This document shows positions 55,721 to 64,000 of a stretch of 64,000 nucleotides of DNA, in pieces. The notes beneath the pieces are model-generated. The model made no database searches, was not told where the DNA came from, and saw only the letters and a list, made by a program, of their open reading frames with translations. The stretch's first letter is position 1. Every line of letters starts with the position of its first letter. This DNA is from an uncultured Verrucomicrobia subdivision 3 bacterium (lineage in GTDB: Bacteria > Verrucomicrobiota > Verrucomicrobiia > Limisphaerales > UBA11358): NCBI GenBank assembly GCA_903922735.1, contig CAIXUZ010000011.1, positions 103,474 through 167,473 of the forward strand. The letters run 5' to 3'. The translations under genes were made by a program, and so were the position numbers.

Positions 55721-58474
55721 ATGAAGAAGATCCTCACGTTCCTCACCATCTTGTTGCTAACTTCGGCAACAGCCGAGGACTTTGCCTTTAAAACCGCAAC
55801 GGCACAACTGACGCTGGATGACCGTGGCTTCTGCACCAGCCTGCGCGACACAGCGGGTGGCGCGGAGTGGATCCTTGAGAAGCCCGAGCCGTTTTTTGCC
55901 TTGCGTAAAAATGGCGGCACCTTTCCTGTGACTAAACTGATGCGCAACGGCTCCCATTGGCGGGCCGAGTTTGGCGCGGCGAGTGTGACGGCTGACCTGC
56001 AGATATCCACACCGCCCGATTTCATCAGAATCCAGCTTATTCGCTTGAGTTCGCCGGATATTGAATCGCTCGAACTGGCGCACCTGGCCTTGCGCCCGTT
56101 GAAACGCACTGGCAGTTGGCTCGGTGCGGTGTGGGATGAACGGTTTGCCATCGCTTTGCTCGGTCTCTCCGACTGCGTCAACGTGACTGCCGGCGGCAGC
56201 CGTCTCACCGCCACGGTCTATCGCGAATTTGGACTCGAAGGCCAGGGCGTGGCGCTCGTCGCGGCCCCACCGTCAGATTTGTTGAAGCAGATACAGGCGG
56301 TTGAGCGCGAATGCGGCCTGCCTTCGCCGCAGCTTGGCGGCGTCTGGGCCAAACAATCGCCGGATGTGCGCACGGGCTACTTTTTCAGCGACCTGACCGA
56401 ACCGAACGCCGACGAGACCATCCGCCATGCCAGGCTCGGCGGATTTCGCTATTTGATGACCTACGACGGCACCTGGGCAAGCTCGCTCGGTTCCTATCCC
56501 ATCAACATAAATAATTTTCCGCGCGGCGAGGCAAGCCTGAAGGCCGTCGTGGACAAATGCCACGCCGCCGGTCTCAAGGTGGGCATGCATATGCTGACCA
56601 GTTTCGTCGGCAAGAACGACCCGCTCGTGCGACCCAAGCCGGATCCGCGCCTGCTCAAGGATGATCACGCCACGCTCGCGGTGAATCTGGAGGCCAAGGC
56701 GCAGGAAATCATCGCCACTTCGCCGCTCACCAGTTTCCCCACGGAAGGAGCGTTCTACGGCGGAGCGAAGGCTGGTTTCGACCTCCGGATTGATGACGAA
56801 ATCATCCAATACCGCGCCACCGGGGGCGCGGGCACCAACATTTTTCTCCGATGTGTCCGCGGCTTTGCCGGCACCCAGGCCGCGCCGCACCAGGCGGGAA
56901 CGCCCATCCACCACCTTGCCGAGCGCTACGGCTGCTATCTGGTGGATCTGCGCACGTCGCTCAAGAACGAAGTCAGCGAGCGCATTGCCGGAATCATCAA
57001 TCGTTGCGGTTTCGACATGATTTATTTCGACGGCGGCGAGTGCAACAGCGCGAACGGACCCTTTTGGTATTGGGTCAGCCAGCAGCAGCGCGACGTCTGC
57101 GAACGGGTTCGCCGCCCGCTGTTGGTGCAAGGCTCCGGCGGCACGCCTTGGACGTGGCATTGGTTCACGCGCGGTGTCTGTGACGATTTTGCCGCCGTCG
57201 CTCCCAAGCAATACCTTGACTGGCATAAGATCGCCGACTTATGGCGTTCACACCGCGACAGCTTCATGCCCGCCGAACTCGGTTGGTGGGGATTTCTTGC
57301 CTGGGCGCCGTACCAGCCGGCGACAACGCCCGACGAGGTGGAGTTTTATGCCGTGCGGATGCTCGCGCTCGACTCGCCCGTTTCGCTTGAAACCCACTTT
57401 AGCTCGCTCCGGCAAAATGGGCGCACGGAGGAAATGCTGCGCCTGCTCGGCGACTACGAGCGCCTGCGCCTCACCGGGACCGTGCCCGCAACCATCCGTG
57501 AACAGCTGGCCGCCGGCGAATGGCATCGCACCGGCAACTCTTTCCGGCCCGTCAACTACGCCGTGATGCGGATCAATACCGGCGGCGAAGGTGTGGTCAC
57601 CAACCCTTATGCCGCGCAGGCGCTCCAATTTCGGCTGCAATGCGTGCCCGGTCTCGCGCCGCCGGGTGCGGCGACCAATCGGATTCTGCTGCGCGCTGCT
57701 GCGCCGCTCGACCTGCCTCCCCCCGGCGCGCGGGCTGCAATGCCCGGCGCACTCGCCGCCCGCATTGAGTTCACCAAGCCGGTCGGTGACCAGTTCAGCG
57801 TGTTCATGGTCGGCCAAACCGCACCCGCTACTAGTGGTGGAACCTCCGGCAAGCCACTAGACCTCCAGCACCACCGCGCACTGGCCGTGCGCCTGTGCGT
57901 GACGAATGCGCCGCCCGCCGGTGCGCCGCCGCCCGTGATCAACTTCCAGCTCGAAGCCGCCGGCAAGGTTTACCGCGACTATTATGTGAATCTCGATTTC
58001 GTTGGCGAGCGCACCATCATCCTGCCGGAGCCGGCCACGGAACGGATGCTGCCGGAGTTCCGGCCCGCACCCGCCAATTACGCGTTCAAGGCGGCGATGT
58101 ATGGCTTCAATTATCGCAATATCGTTGCGCTCAATCTGCGTTGGATGCGCACCGGTCACACGAACATTGCCTGCACCGTGAAACAGGTGGATGCGCTGGC
58201 GGAACTGGATGCGCCGCTGAAACGGCCGACACTGGAGGTGGCTGGCGTAAAATTCGTTTTGCCGGTGGATTTAGGCGTGGAGGATTACGCCGAGTTTCGC
58301 GATGGCACCGATGTTCGCGTTTTTGACAAACAGGGCAAGCTGCTGCAAACCATCCATCCTGCCGATCGCGTGCCGCAACTGCCTGCCAACACCAGCCGCA
58401 TCAAACTCGACGCCACGGGAGGCGGTTCCGCGAAATTGACCCTTATCGCCCTTGGCGAGCCGCTGAAGTTCTGA
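55721..58474 (+). CDS. Secreted TIM-barrel glycoside-hydrolase-like protein
   Basis: A 917-residue protein from the ATG at 55721 with a signal peptide (MKKILTFLTILLLTSATAED). An N-terminal beta-sandwich (about 20-190) is followed by a TIM barrel at about 200-600: GFRYLMTYDGTWASSLGSYP, KCHAAGLKVGMHMLTSF, GFDMIYFDGGECNSANGPFW, LLVQGSGGTPWTWHWF and FMPAELGWWGFLAW. The MIYFDGGE strand is the likely place of a catalytic aspartate, as in alpha-galactosidase-like clans. A C-terminal beta region (about 640-917) may bind carbohydrate. I cannot match it to a named glycoside hydrolase family. It starts 16 bases after the sialidase-like gene, the third gene of the secreted polysaccharide unit. Confidence 0.82.
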   Translation: MKKILTFLTILLLTSATAEDFAFKTATAQLTLDDRGFCTSLRDTAGGAEWILEKPEPFFALRKNGGTFPVTKLMRNGSHWRAEFGAASVTADLQISTPPDFIRIQLIRLSSPDIESLELAHLALRPLKRTGSWLGAVWDERFAIALLGLSDCVNVTAGGSRLTATVYREFGLEGQGVALVAAPPSDLLKQIQAVERECGLPSPQLGGVWAKQSPDVRTGYFFSDLTEPNADETIRHARLGGFRYLMTYDGTWASSLGSYPININNFPRGEASLKAVVDKCHAAGLKVGMHMLTSFVGKNDPLVRPKPDPRLLKDDHATLAVNLEAKAQEIIATSPLTSFPTEGAFYGGAKAGFDLRIDDEIIQYRATGGAGTNIFLRCVRGFAGTQAAPHQAGTPIHHLAERYGCYLVDLRTSLKNEVSERIAGIINRCGFDMIYFDGGECNSANGPFWYWVSQQQRDVCERVRRPLLVQGSGGTPWTWHWFTRGVCDDFAAVAPKQYLDWHKIADLWRSHRDSFMPAELGWWGFLAWAPYQPATTPDEVEFYAVRMLALDSPVSLETHFSSLRQNGRTEEMLRLLGDYERLRLTGTVPATIREQLAAGEWHRTGNSFRPVNYAVMRINTGGEGVVTNPYAAQALQFRLQCVPGLAPPGAATNRILLRAAAPLDLPPPGARAAMPGALAARIEFTKPVGDQFSVFMVGQTAPATSGGTSGKPLDLQHHRALAVRLCVTNAPPAGAPPPVINFQLEAAGKVYRDYYVNLDFVGERTIILPEPATERMLPEFRPAPANYAFKAAMYGFNYRNIVALNLRWMRTGHTNIACTVKQVDALAELDAPLKRPTLEVAGVKFVLPVDLGVEDYAEFRDGTDVRVFDKQGKLLQTIHPADRVPQLPANTSRIKLDATGGGSAKLTLIALGEPLKF

Positions 58475-58594
58475 CGCCCTGCGCCGCTTCCCGGTTTTCT
58501 AGATTTCGCCCCAAACCGGATGGTGATGAGTAATAAGATGGTGATTACGATTGAAAGCTTGGGGGTTTATACGGTTTAATTGGTCGAAGTTCAC

Positions 58595-59107
58595 ATGGCT
58601 GAAACCCCCGGCAAATCCAACCGTAATATCGCCGTCATCGCGGCGGTCGTGTTCGTGTTCGACCAGTTCACCAAATGGCTCGTGCTTAACCTGCTCGAAA
58701 AGGGCGACGAAAAAATCATCGTTCCCGGCTTCTTCAAGTTCGTCCATTGGGGCAACACCGGCGCGGCGTGGAGCCTCTTCCGCGACAACAACGGCCCGCT
58801 GGCCTTCGTTGCGCTGCTGGCCTTCGTTGCGCTGTTCCTCACGCGGCATCATTTCAACTCCCACACGCTGCCCGGCCAGATCGCCTTTGGTCTCATCTTT
58901 GGTGGCATTGCCGGCAATCTCACCGACCGTCTTCTGCCCGGCCGCCACGCGGTCATTGATTTCATTTACTTTTATATGCAACGCCGCGGCGGCGGCGAAC
59001 TCGGCTTTCCCGCCTTCAACCTCGCTGATACCGCGATTTGCACCGGCGTCGGCCTGATCTTCCTCATCACCTGGCGCAATGAACATTCGCCGAAACCTGC
59101 GTCATGA
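58595..59107 (+). CDS. lspA: Lipoprotein signal peptidase (signal peptidase II)
   Basis: The ATG at 58595 is preferred to a TTG at 58580; 170 residues, an inner-membrane aspartyl protease that cuts prolipoproteins before the lipidated cysteine. It has four membrane segments (for example NIAVIAAVVFVFDQFTKWLV and AFVALLAFVALFLT). The family motifs are GGIAGNLTDRL with Asp 122 in AVIDFIYFY, and Asp 145 in FNLADTAI, the catalytic pair. Length is normal. Substrates in this window would include the SurA-like lipoprotein at 40397. It is followed by the RluD-type gene on the same strand. Confidence 0.95.
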   Translation: MAETPGKSNRNIAVIAAVVFVFDQFTKWLVLNLLEKGDEKIIVPGFFKFVHWGNTGAAWSLFRDNNGPLAFVALLAFVALFLTRHHFNSHTLPGQIAFGLIFGGIAGNLTDRLLPGRHAVIDFIYFYMQRRGGGELGFPAFNLADTAICTGVGLIFLITWRNEHSPKPAS

Positions 59108-59162
59108 AACCGCAACCTAGGGAAATTCGCCCCGTTTCGCAGCCTTTGCGCCACCTTTCTGA

Positions 59163-60110
59163 ATGAACTCACGCACGGAAAAATTCATCGTCGAACACTC
59201 GCTGCCGCAGGCGCGATTGGATATTTTTCTCCGCGAAAAATTTCCCGCCGCCTCGCGAAGCATTCTCCAGCGGCTGATTGAGCAGGGGCACATCCGCGTC
59301 AACGGTCAGCCCACCAAAGTCACCCATGCGCCGCATGCGGGCGAGGAAATCGAAGTCCACTGGCCCGACGCGCGGCCCGCCGAGGCGCAGCCGGAAAATA
59401 TTCCGCTGGAAATCTTGTTCGAGGATAAATCGCTGCTGGTCATCAACAAGCCCGCCGGTCTCGTCGTGCATCCGGCTGCCGGGCACGAGGAGCACACGCT
59501 GGTCAACGCATTGCTGCATCACTGCGCGGGTTCCTTGAGCGGCATCGGCGGCGTGGCCCGCCCCGGCATCGTCCACCGGCTGGACAAGGACACCAGCGGC
59601 TGCCTCGTCGTTGCCAAAAATGACGAGACGCACTTCTCGCTTTCAAAACAATTCGCCGCCCGCACCGTGGAAAAACTTTATGACGCGCTGGTCATTGGTG
59701 CGCTGGCCCGCGAGGCCGGGGAAATCCACGCGTCCATTGCCCGCCATCCCACGCACCGCAAACGCATGGCCGTCCACGCCGGCGGCGCCGGCCGCGCCGC
59801 GCACACCAGCTACCGCATCGTGGAACGTTTCGCGCACGCCACCCACGCCGAGGCGGAGATCCATACCGGTCGCACGCACCAGATTCGCGTCCATTTCCAG
59901 CACCTCGGCCATCCGCTTGTCGGCGATGAAACCTACGGCGCGAAACCAAACCGGAAACTTGCGGAACTCACCGGCTACGCCGCACCGCGCGTTTTGCTGC
60001 ACGCCCGAAAACTTTCTTTCCTCCACCCGCGTACCGGGAAGCTGGTTAAGTTTGAAGCGCCCCTGCCGGCGGATTTCAAACAGGCGTTGAAGTTTCTGCG
60101 CCGGAAATAA
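59163..60110 (+). CDS. RluD-type 23S rRNA pseudouridine synthase (S4 domain)
   Basis: A 315-residue protein from the ATG at 59163. Residues about 14-70 form an S4 RNA-binding domain (ARLDIFLREKFPAASRS, LIEQGHIRVNGQ). The catalytic motif HRLDKDTSG has its Asp at residue 141; RTHQIRVHFQHLGHPLVGDE is the conserved region that follows. This combination is that of RluC/RluD; the KDTSG form and S4 domain favour RluD, which modifies helix 69 of 23S rRNA, but the target is not proven. It is next to lspA, a common neighbour pair in bacteria. Confidence 0.92.
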   Translation: MNSRTEKFIVEHSLPQARLDIFLREKFPAASRSILQRLIEQGHIRVNGQPTKVTHAPHAGEEIEVHWPDARPAEAQPENIPLEILFEDKSLLVINKPAGLVVHPAAGHEEHTLVNALLHHCAGSLSGIGGVARPGIVHRLDKDTSGCLVVAKNDETHFSLSKQFAARTVEKLYDALVIGALAREAGEIHASIARHPTHRKRMAVHAGGAGRAAHTSYRIVERFAHATHAEAEIHTGRTHQIRVHFQHLGHPLVGDETYGAKPNRKLAELTGYAAPRVLLHARKLSFLHPRTGKLVKFEAPLPADFKQALKFLRRK

Positions 60111-60152
60111 ATTTATTCGCCCCGCGCCGGAATTTTTCGCATATTCCCGCCG

Positions 60153-61034
60153 ATGAAATCCATGACGGGTTACGGGCGCGGCGAGTGCGCGCAGGACGGC
60201 TTCAAGCTCACGGTGGAATTAAGCTCCGTGAATCGCAAGCAGGCCGAGGTGTCGGTCACGCTTCCGCGTGAGCTGGACATGCTCGAAACGCAGATTCGTG
60301 ATGTGGTCAATCGCAGCGTCGCGCGCGGGCGCGTGAACGTCCGCGTCTCGCTCCACGCCGCCGAAGGCCGACTCTCCGCCCGCAAACACATCAACCACGC
60401 ACTCGCCAAAGATTACGCCACGGAACTGGCGAAGCTGGCGAAATCGCTGAAACTTGACGGCGGGATCACGCTGGACCAGGTGCTGCGGGCGCCGGGCGTT
60501 TTCCATACGGATGAGGAACTGGCGGAGACGGAAGATTTGTGGCCGGCGGTGGAAAAATCATTGAGTCAGGGCCTCGCCGCGTTGCTGAAAATGCGCGAAC
60601 GCGAAGGGGCTCATCTGGCCAGGGATTTGGCGGCGCGCATCGCCGTGCTGCAGGCGGCGGTGGCGAAGGTTCAAAAGCAGGCGCCGGTGACGGCGGAGAA
60701 TTACCGGCAGAATCTGTTGGAACGCATCAAGAGCGCCGGCCTTGAAAATATCGCGCCGGATGACGAGCGGCTGCTGAAGGAAATTGTGTTGTTCGCCGAC
60801 CGTTCGGATATTTCGGAGGAATTGACGCGGCTGCAAAGCCATTTCCAGCAGTTTGCGGACTGTTGCAAGGCGAAGGAGCCGGTTGGGCGCACGCTGGATT
60901 TTCTGGCGCAGGAAATGAACCGGGAAATCAACACCATCGGCTCCAAGGCCAGCGACGCCGTCATCTCGCGTGAGGTCGTGACGCTGAAGGCGGAGCTGGA
61001 AAAATTCCGCGAGCAGGCGATGAACGTCGAATGA
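60153..61034 (+). CDS. YicC family protein (putative endoribonuclease)
   Basis: A 293-residue protein from the ATG at 60153. The N terminus MKSMTGYGRGECAQDGF is the YicC signature, with KLTVELSSVNRKQAEVSVTL next. The C terminus EMNREINTIGSKASDAVISR and the end KFREQAMNVE match the family's DUF1732 domain. Members of this family are reported to have RNase activity and affect small RNA stability. The final ATGA overlaps the guanylate kinase start by four bases, so translation is coupled; yicC-gmk is a conserved pair. Confidence 0.93.
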   Translation: MKSMTGYGRGECAQDGFKLTVELSSVNRKQAEVSVTLPRELDMLETQIRDVVNRSVARGRVNVRVSLHAAEGRLSARKHINHALAKDYATELAKLAKSLKLDGGITLDQVLRAPGVFHTDEELAETEDLWPAVEKSLSQGLAALLKMREREGAHLARDLAARIAVLQAAVAKVQKQAPVTAENYRQNLLERIKSAGLENIAPDDERLLKEIVLFADRSDISEELTRLQSHFQQFADCCKAKEPVGRTLDFLAQEMNREINTIGSKASDAVISREVVTLKAELEKFREQAMNVE

Positions 61035-61687
61035 AAACGAGCCGCCAGAAACCAGAAGCCGGGAACCCGAAGAAAACTTCTGCGCCGCTGCTCATCCTCA
61101 TTTCCGCACCGTCGGGCGGTGGCAAGACGACGCTTTGTGATTTGCTGCTCCAGTCGCGGCAGGAGATGACCCGCGCGGTCACCTGCACCACGCGTCCGCC
61201 GCGTCCGGGCGAGCAGGACGGCGTGGATTATTATTTTTTCACGGCGGCGGAATTTCTGAAGCGCGTGCAGGCGGGAAATTTTCTGGAGCACGCCACCGTT
61301 TACGGCAACAGCTACGGGCTGTTGAAATCGGAATTGTTGGGCAAATTGCGCGCGGGTCAGGATGTGCTTTTGAACGTGGATGTGCAGGGGGCGGCGACGA
61401 TTCGCGCGGCGGCGCTGGCGGAACCGGAGCTGCGCGAGGCGTTGGTGACGGTGTTTCTCACGCCGCCCTCGGTGGAGATCTTGGAACAGCGGTTGAAGCG
61501 CCGTAATTCGGACGCCGCTGCGGTCATCCAAAAACGGCTGGCGGTGGCGAAACAGGAGGTTGGCCAGTGGAAGAATTTTGATTATCTGCTCATCAGTACG
61601 AGCAAACCAGAGGATTTGCGGCGCATGCTGGCGATTGTGGAGACGGAAAAGATGCGCGTGGCGCGGTCATCGGCGCCGGAGTTTTAG
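61031..61687 (+). CDS. gmk: Guanylate kinase
   Basis: A 218-residue protein from the ATG at 61031 that phosphorylates GMP to GDP in the cytoplasm. The P-loop APSGGGKTT is at 26-34 and the GMP-binding region reads TRAVTCTTRPPRPGEQDGVD and YYFFTAAEF. A slightly basic N-terminal extension of about 17 residues precedes the domain. It overlaps the YicC-family gene by four bases. The omega subunit gene rpoZ that often follows gmk is not present; the next gene, 50 bases on, is coaC. Confidence 0.95.
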   Translation: MKTSRQKPEAGNPKKTSAPLLILISAPSGGGKTTLCDLLLQSRQEMTRAVTCTTRPPRPGEQDGVDYYFFTAAEFLKRVQAGNFLEHATVYGNSYGLLKSELLGKLRAGQDVLLNVDVQGAATIRAAALAEPELREALVTVFLTPPSVEILEQRLKRRNSDAAAVIQKRLAVAKQEVGQWKNFDYLLISTSKPEDLRRMLAIVETEKMRVARSSAPEF

Positions 61688-61737
61688 GATTAAAGATTTA
61701 TGATTGCGGATTGCGGGTTTAATTTCAGATTCAAGCT

Positions 61738-62286
61738 ATGAGTACTGCTCAAAAAATCATTCTCGGAGTCACCGGTTCCATCGCCGCGCACAAGGCTGCG
61801 GATCTGGCGTCGTTGTTGTCGAAGGCAAAGTGCGACGTGCGCGTCGTGATGACGGCGGATGCGCAGCGGTTTATCACGCCGCTGCCCTTCAAGACGCTCA
61901 CGCGCAATTCGGTGGTGACGGATCTTTACGACGAGGATGAGGGCTGGAAGCCGACCCATATCCAATTGGCGGACGCGGCGGATTGGCTGGTCATCGCGCC
62001 GGCGACGGCAAACATCATTGCCCGGCTGGCGCATGGTCTTGCGGATGACGCGTTGACCTGCATCGCGCTGGCGTTGAATCCCCAGGCGAAAATTTTGATT
62101 GCGCCGGCGATGAACGGGAAGATGTGGCTGCATCCGGCGACGCAGGCAAACGTCAAGCTGCTGAAGCAGCGTGGCGTGGAATTCATCGGACCGGACGAAG
62201 GACTGCTGTCCTGTGGCTACGAAGGCATCGGGCGGTTGTGGCCGGTGGAGAAGATTGCCGGGCGGGTGTCAAAAACTTGTCGCTGA
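61738..62286 (+). CDS. coaC: Phosphopantothenoylcysteine decarboxylase (stand-alone CoaC flavoprotein)
   Basis: A 182-residue flavoprotein from the ATG at 61738. It decarboxylates 4'-phosphopantothenoylcysteine in coenzyme A synthesis. Key residues: FMN-binding GVTGSIAAHKAADL, catalytic His 74 in THIQLADAADWLVI, the PAMN motif at 123-126 (APAMNGKMW), and Cys 159 in LLSCGYEGIGRL. In most bacteria this domain is fused to CoaB in a protein of about 400 residues; here the frame stops right after the CoaC domain and no CoaB-like sequence follows in any frame. So the synthetase must be encoded elsewhere. Confidence 0.9.
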   Translation: MSTAQKIILGVTGSIAAHKAADLASLLSKAKCDVRVVMTADAQRFITPLPFKTLTRNSVVTDLYDEDEGWKPTHIQLADAADWLVIAPATANIIARLAHGLADDALTCIALALNPQAKILIAPAMNGKMWLHPATQANVKLLKQRGVEFIGPDEGLLSCGYEGIGRLWPVEKIAGRVSKTCR

Positions 62287-62425
62287 ACTTGTTAAATTAT
62301 CGTGGTGAACTTTGCCTGACGCCCACCCTAAAAAACTAAGGCGCCGCAACATTGCTTGAGTTGTTGGCTAAAATGTTGAAGAATTAAATTTATTCGGCCG
62401 CGAAACCTAATGACGAAATTGACTG

Positions 62426-62674
62426 ATGGATGGCTCTTTTGATTTATCAAATCCAGGCGTGTCTTCGGACTGGCTGGTTTTTCTGGCTATATTGATACCC
62501 GTTGCGCTCGTGATTGGTGGGTTTGTCATTTGGTTCTTTTCCCGTGATAAAAGCGGCAAACGCCGCCGTAAACACGACAAGCGCCGAAAACGGCGCAAGC
62601 TCAACCCAACGCTCGCCCAGACTGGTGGTCTGCCGCCATTCCGCCGGCCCGACGAGCCACCGCACGGAATTTGA
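62426..62674 (+). CDS. Small single-pass membrane protein with basic tail
   Basis: An 82-residue protein from the ATG at 62426. One membrane segment at about 15-38 (DWLVFLAILIPVALVIGGFV) is followed by a strongly basic stretch (KSGKRRRKHDKRRKRRK) that should lie in the cytoplasm, giving an N-out topology, and a Pro-rich end. No family recognised. Its stop lies 3 bases before the ATG of the squalene synthase-like gene, so co-translation is likely and supports it being real. The basic stretch may bind nucleic acid or phospholipid head groups; role unknown. Confidence 0.7.
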   Translation: MDGSFDLSNPGVSSDWLVFLAILIPVALVIGGFVIWFFSRDKSGKRRRKHDKRRKRRKLNPTLAQTGGLPPFRRPDEPPHGI

Positions 62675-62676
62675 CC

Positions 62677-63546
62677 ATGCAGCAAAGCCGCGCCCTCACC
62701 CGGAAAAGCGCCTCCAACCTCGCCCTCGCCTTTGTGCTTCTGCCGCGTGAAAAACGCGACGCCATGTCCGCCCTATATGCCTTCTGCCGCGCGGTGGATG
62801 ATGTGGCGGACGAGGATTCCGTGCCCGTGGAAAAACGGCGCGAACAACTCGCGGCCTGGCGCGGGGATATTCGCCGAGCCTGCGAAAACAAAAACCCGCA
62901 ATTCATCCTCAATCAGGAGTTTCAACCGGTCATCCAGCAATTTCAGCTGCCGTTTTCACTGCTGGACGAGTTGATCAAAGGTTGTGAAATGGATTTGGAT
63001 GCCCAGCGCTACGCGGATTATGAATCGTTGGAGCTTTATTGTTACCGGGTTGCTTCGGTGGTGGGTTTGTTGAGCATTGAAATTTTTGGCTACCAGAATC
63101 CGGCGTGCCATGACTACGCTGTTTATCTGGGCAAGGCGCTTCAACTCACGAATATCTTGCGCGACGTGAAAAACGATGCCGCCCGCGGACGGATTTATTT
63201 GCCGCAATCCGAACTGGCAAAATTCAACGTCAGTGAAGCCGAGATTTTGGATGCAAAATATTCCGAACGCTATTTTGCGCTGGCGAAAAGTGTGGCCGGT
63301 CGCGCCCGGGAATTTTTCCAGCTCGCCCGGAATACCCTGCCGGCCGAGGATCGCCAGGCGATGGTTGCCGCCGAATTGATGGGCTCGGTATATTGGCAAT
63401 TGTTCAAAAAACTGGAGACGAACCGGTTTGATGTCTTTGGGCCACAGTCGGTAAAGTTGGGTAAGCCGCGGAAGCTGGCGCTGGTTTTTCGCTCTTGGCT
63501 GCGATTTGCCTTTGGTTCCACAGTTTCGGATTACGGGATTCATTGA
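62677..63546 (+). CDS. Squalene/phytoene synthase family protein, HpnD-type
   Basis: The ATG at 62677 is preferred to a TTG at 62671; 289 residues. It belongs to the trans-isoprenyl diphosphate synthase head-to-head group: the first Asp-rich motif is DDVADED at 41-47 within CRAVDDVADED, the second region is QLTNILRDVKNDAARGRIYL with the NxxRD-type second motif. HpnD makes presqualene diphosphate for hopanoid synthesis; HpnC (hydroxysqualene synthase) and phytoene synthase share the fold. HpnD is favoured by the LLPREKRDAM and FCRAVDD start, but no hpnC/hpnE is adjacent to prove it. It is preceded by the small membrane protein gene. Confidence 0.88.
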   Translation: MQQSRALTRKSASNLALAFVLLPREKRDAMSALYAFCRAVDDVADEDSVPVEKRREQLAAWRGDIRRACENKNPQFILNQEFQPVIQQFQLPFSLLDELIKGCEMDLDAQRYADYESLELYCYRVASVVGLLSIEIFGYQNPACHDYAVYLGKALQLTNILRDVKNDAARGRIYLPQSELAKFNVSEAEILDAKYSERYFALAKSVAGRAREFFQLARNTLPAEDRQAMVAAELMGSVYWQLFKKLETNRFDVFGPQSVKLGKPRKLALVFRSWLRFAFGSTVSDYGIH

Positions 63547-63823
63547 AGTTCAGCGTTTCAGCAGATTTACCCGAAGAGTGTCCAGAAAATGGAAGGCCAT
63601 TGTCTCGCTGCTTCACCATTAACTAGATTTGGTCGATAAAAAAGCGCGACTGGATTTATGTAAATAATTGATAATGAATGCTTTGCTTTTTTATTCGACT
63701 TTGGTATTGTTAGTGCTATGATTCATTCAATGCGGTTGCGATGGGCTATCAAGTGGACAAAGTCGTAATTATATCTAACCCGCCTGTCGCGTTGTTCACA
63801 CTGCTATAATGAAAGAAAAACAT

Positions 63824-64000
63824 ATGAAACCGACCCAAAACCTCCGTAAATCAGGCTTCACGCTCGTTGAAATCATGATCGTTGTGGCCATCATCGGCTT
63901 GCTGGCTGCGATTGCGATTCCGAACTTCGTGAAAGCCCGTGCCACCTCCCAGGCCAATGCCTGCATCAACAACATGCGTCAGTTGGACGCGGCCGCCAAC
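63824..64000 (+). CDS. Type IV pilin-like protein, N terminus (partial, runs off right edge)
   Basis: An open frame that continues past the window; 59 codons are visible from the ATG at 63824 (an in-frame ATG at 63809 would add five residues). It has the classical prepilin site: KSG, cleaved before FTLVEIMIVVAIIGLLAAIA, with Glu at mature position 5, then PNFVKARATSQANACINNMR. This is the form of major type IV pilins and type II pseudopilins in this phylum. The C-terminal domain, which would tell pilin from pseudopilin, is missing. It follows a 277-bp gap that ends with an A/T-rich leader. Confidence 0.9.
   Translation, partial: MKPTQNLRKSGFTLVEIMIVVAIIGLLAAIAIPNFVKARATSQANACINNMRQLDAAAN

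Noticed and set aside
62287..62425. Missing CoaB domain after a frameshift
   Set aside because: No frame downstream of coaC shows CoaB motifs, so this is not a broken CoaBC gene.
63660..63720. Sigma-54 promoter for the pilin-like gene
   Set aside because: GCTTTGCT is present but the GG of the -24 element is missing at the right distance.

Overview
The window reads as a piece of chromosome from a member of the Verrucomicrobiota, most likely near Pedosphaeraceae/Limisphaerales. The reasons are Tat-exported Gfo/Idh/MocA oxidoreductases paired with ThuA-type proteins, a prepilin-like protein with an H-X9-DG C terminus, an HpnD-type squalene synthase, very large repeat-rich secreted proteins, and GC-rich palindromic intergenic repeats. 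No rRNA, tRNA, transposase, integrase or CRISPR array was seen. The assignment rests on gene content, not on a marker-gene comparison.

Left part (1-13312). A truncated ACT-domain protein and a DUF1232 protein come first. Two similar carbohydrate modules follow, each made of a Tat-type Gfo/Idh/MocA oxidoreductase and a ThuA-domain protein (one fused to a DUF1080/3-keto-disaccharide hydrolase domain, one to a PmoA-like domain). The second module also has a sugar-phosphate-isomerase-like TIM barrel and a divergent AraC regulator. Three arginine biosynthesis genes, argB, argD and argF, lie scattered around these modules, with an AlkA-type DNA glycosylase between argD and argF.

Middle part (13343-23413). 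Mostly minus-strand genes: an RluA-type pseudouridine synthase overlapping a PpiD/SurA-like foldase, hemB, a low-GC secreted protein in an integron-cassette-like setting, a 21-bp minisatellite, two orphan plus-strand genes, a prepilin-like protein, twin cyclophilins (one exported, one cytosolic), a VWA protein and a NYN-domain (YacP-like) protein.

Giant-protein locus (23616-52791). A sensor kinase, a NarL-type regulator and a receiver-only paralogue precede six co-directional genes with tiny or overlapping junctions: two mid-size secreted proteins, a 3136-residue PA14 protein whose C-terminal third resembles the TcA subunit of Tc toxins in layout, an RTX/Calx-beta protein, a SurA-like lipoprotein foldase, and a 3811-residue protein of Ig/cadherin-like modules, a beta-helix, a lamin-tail-like domain and FG-GAP repeats. 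The block is bracketed by a 54-bp direct repeat carrying the 5' end of the NYN gene; the right copy is a truncated remnant. This locus is the best candidate for an undescribed system: a regulated, surface or secreted giant-protein assembly.

Right part (53207-64000). A three-gene secreted polysaccharide-degradation unit (beta-helix protein, sialidase-like protein, TIM-barrel hydrolase) is followed by housekeeping genes: lspA, an RluD-type synthase, a YicC-family gene overlapping gmk, a stand-alone coaC, a small membrane protein and an HpnD-type synthase. A type IV pilin-like gene runs off the right edge.
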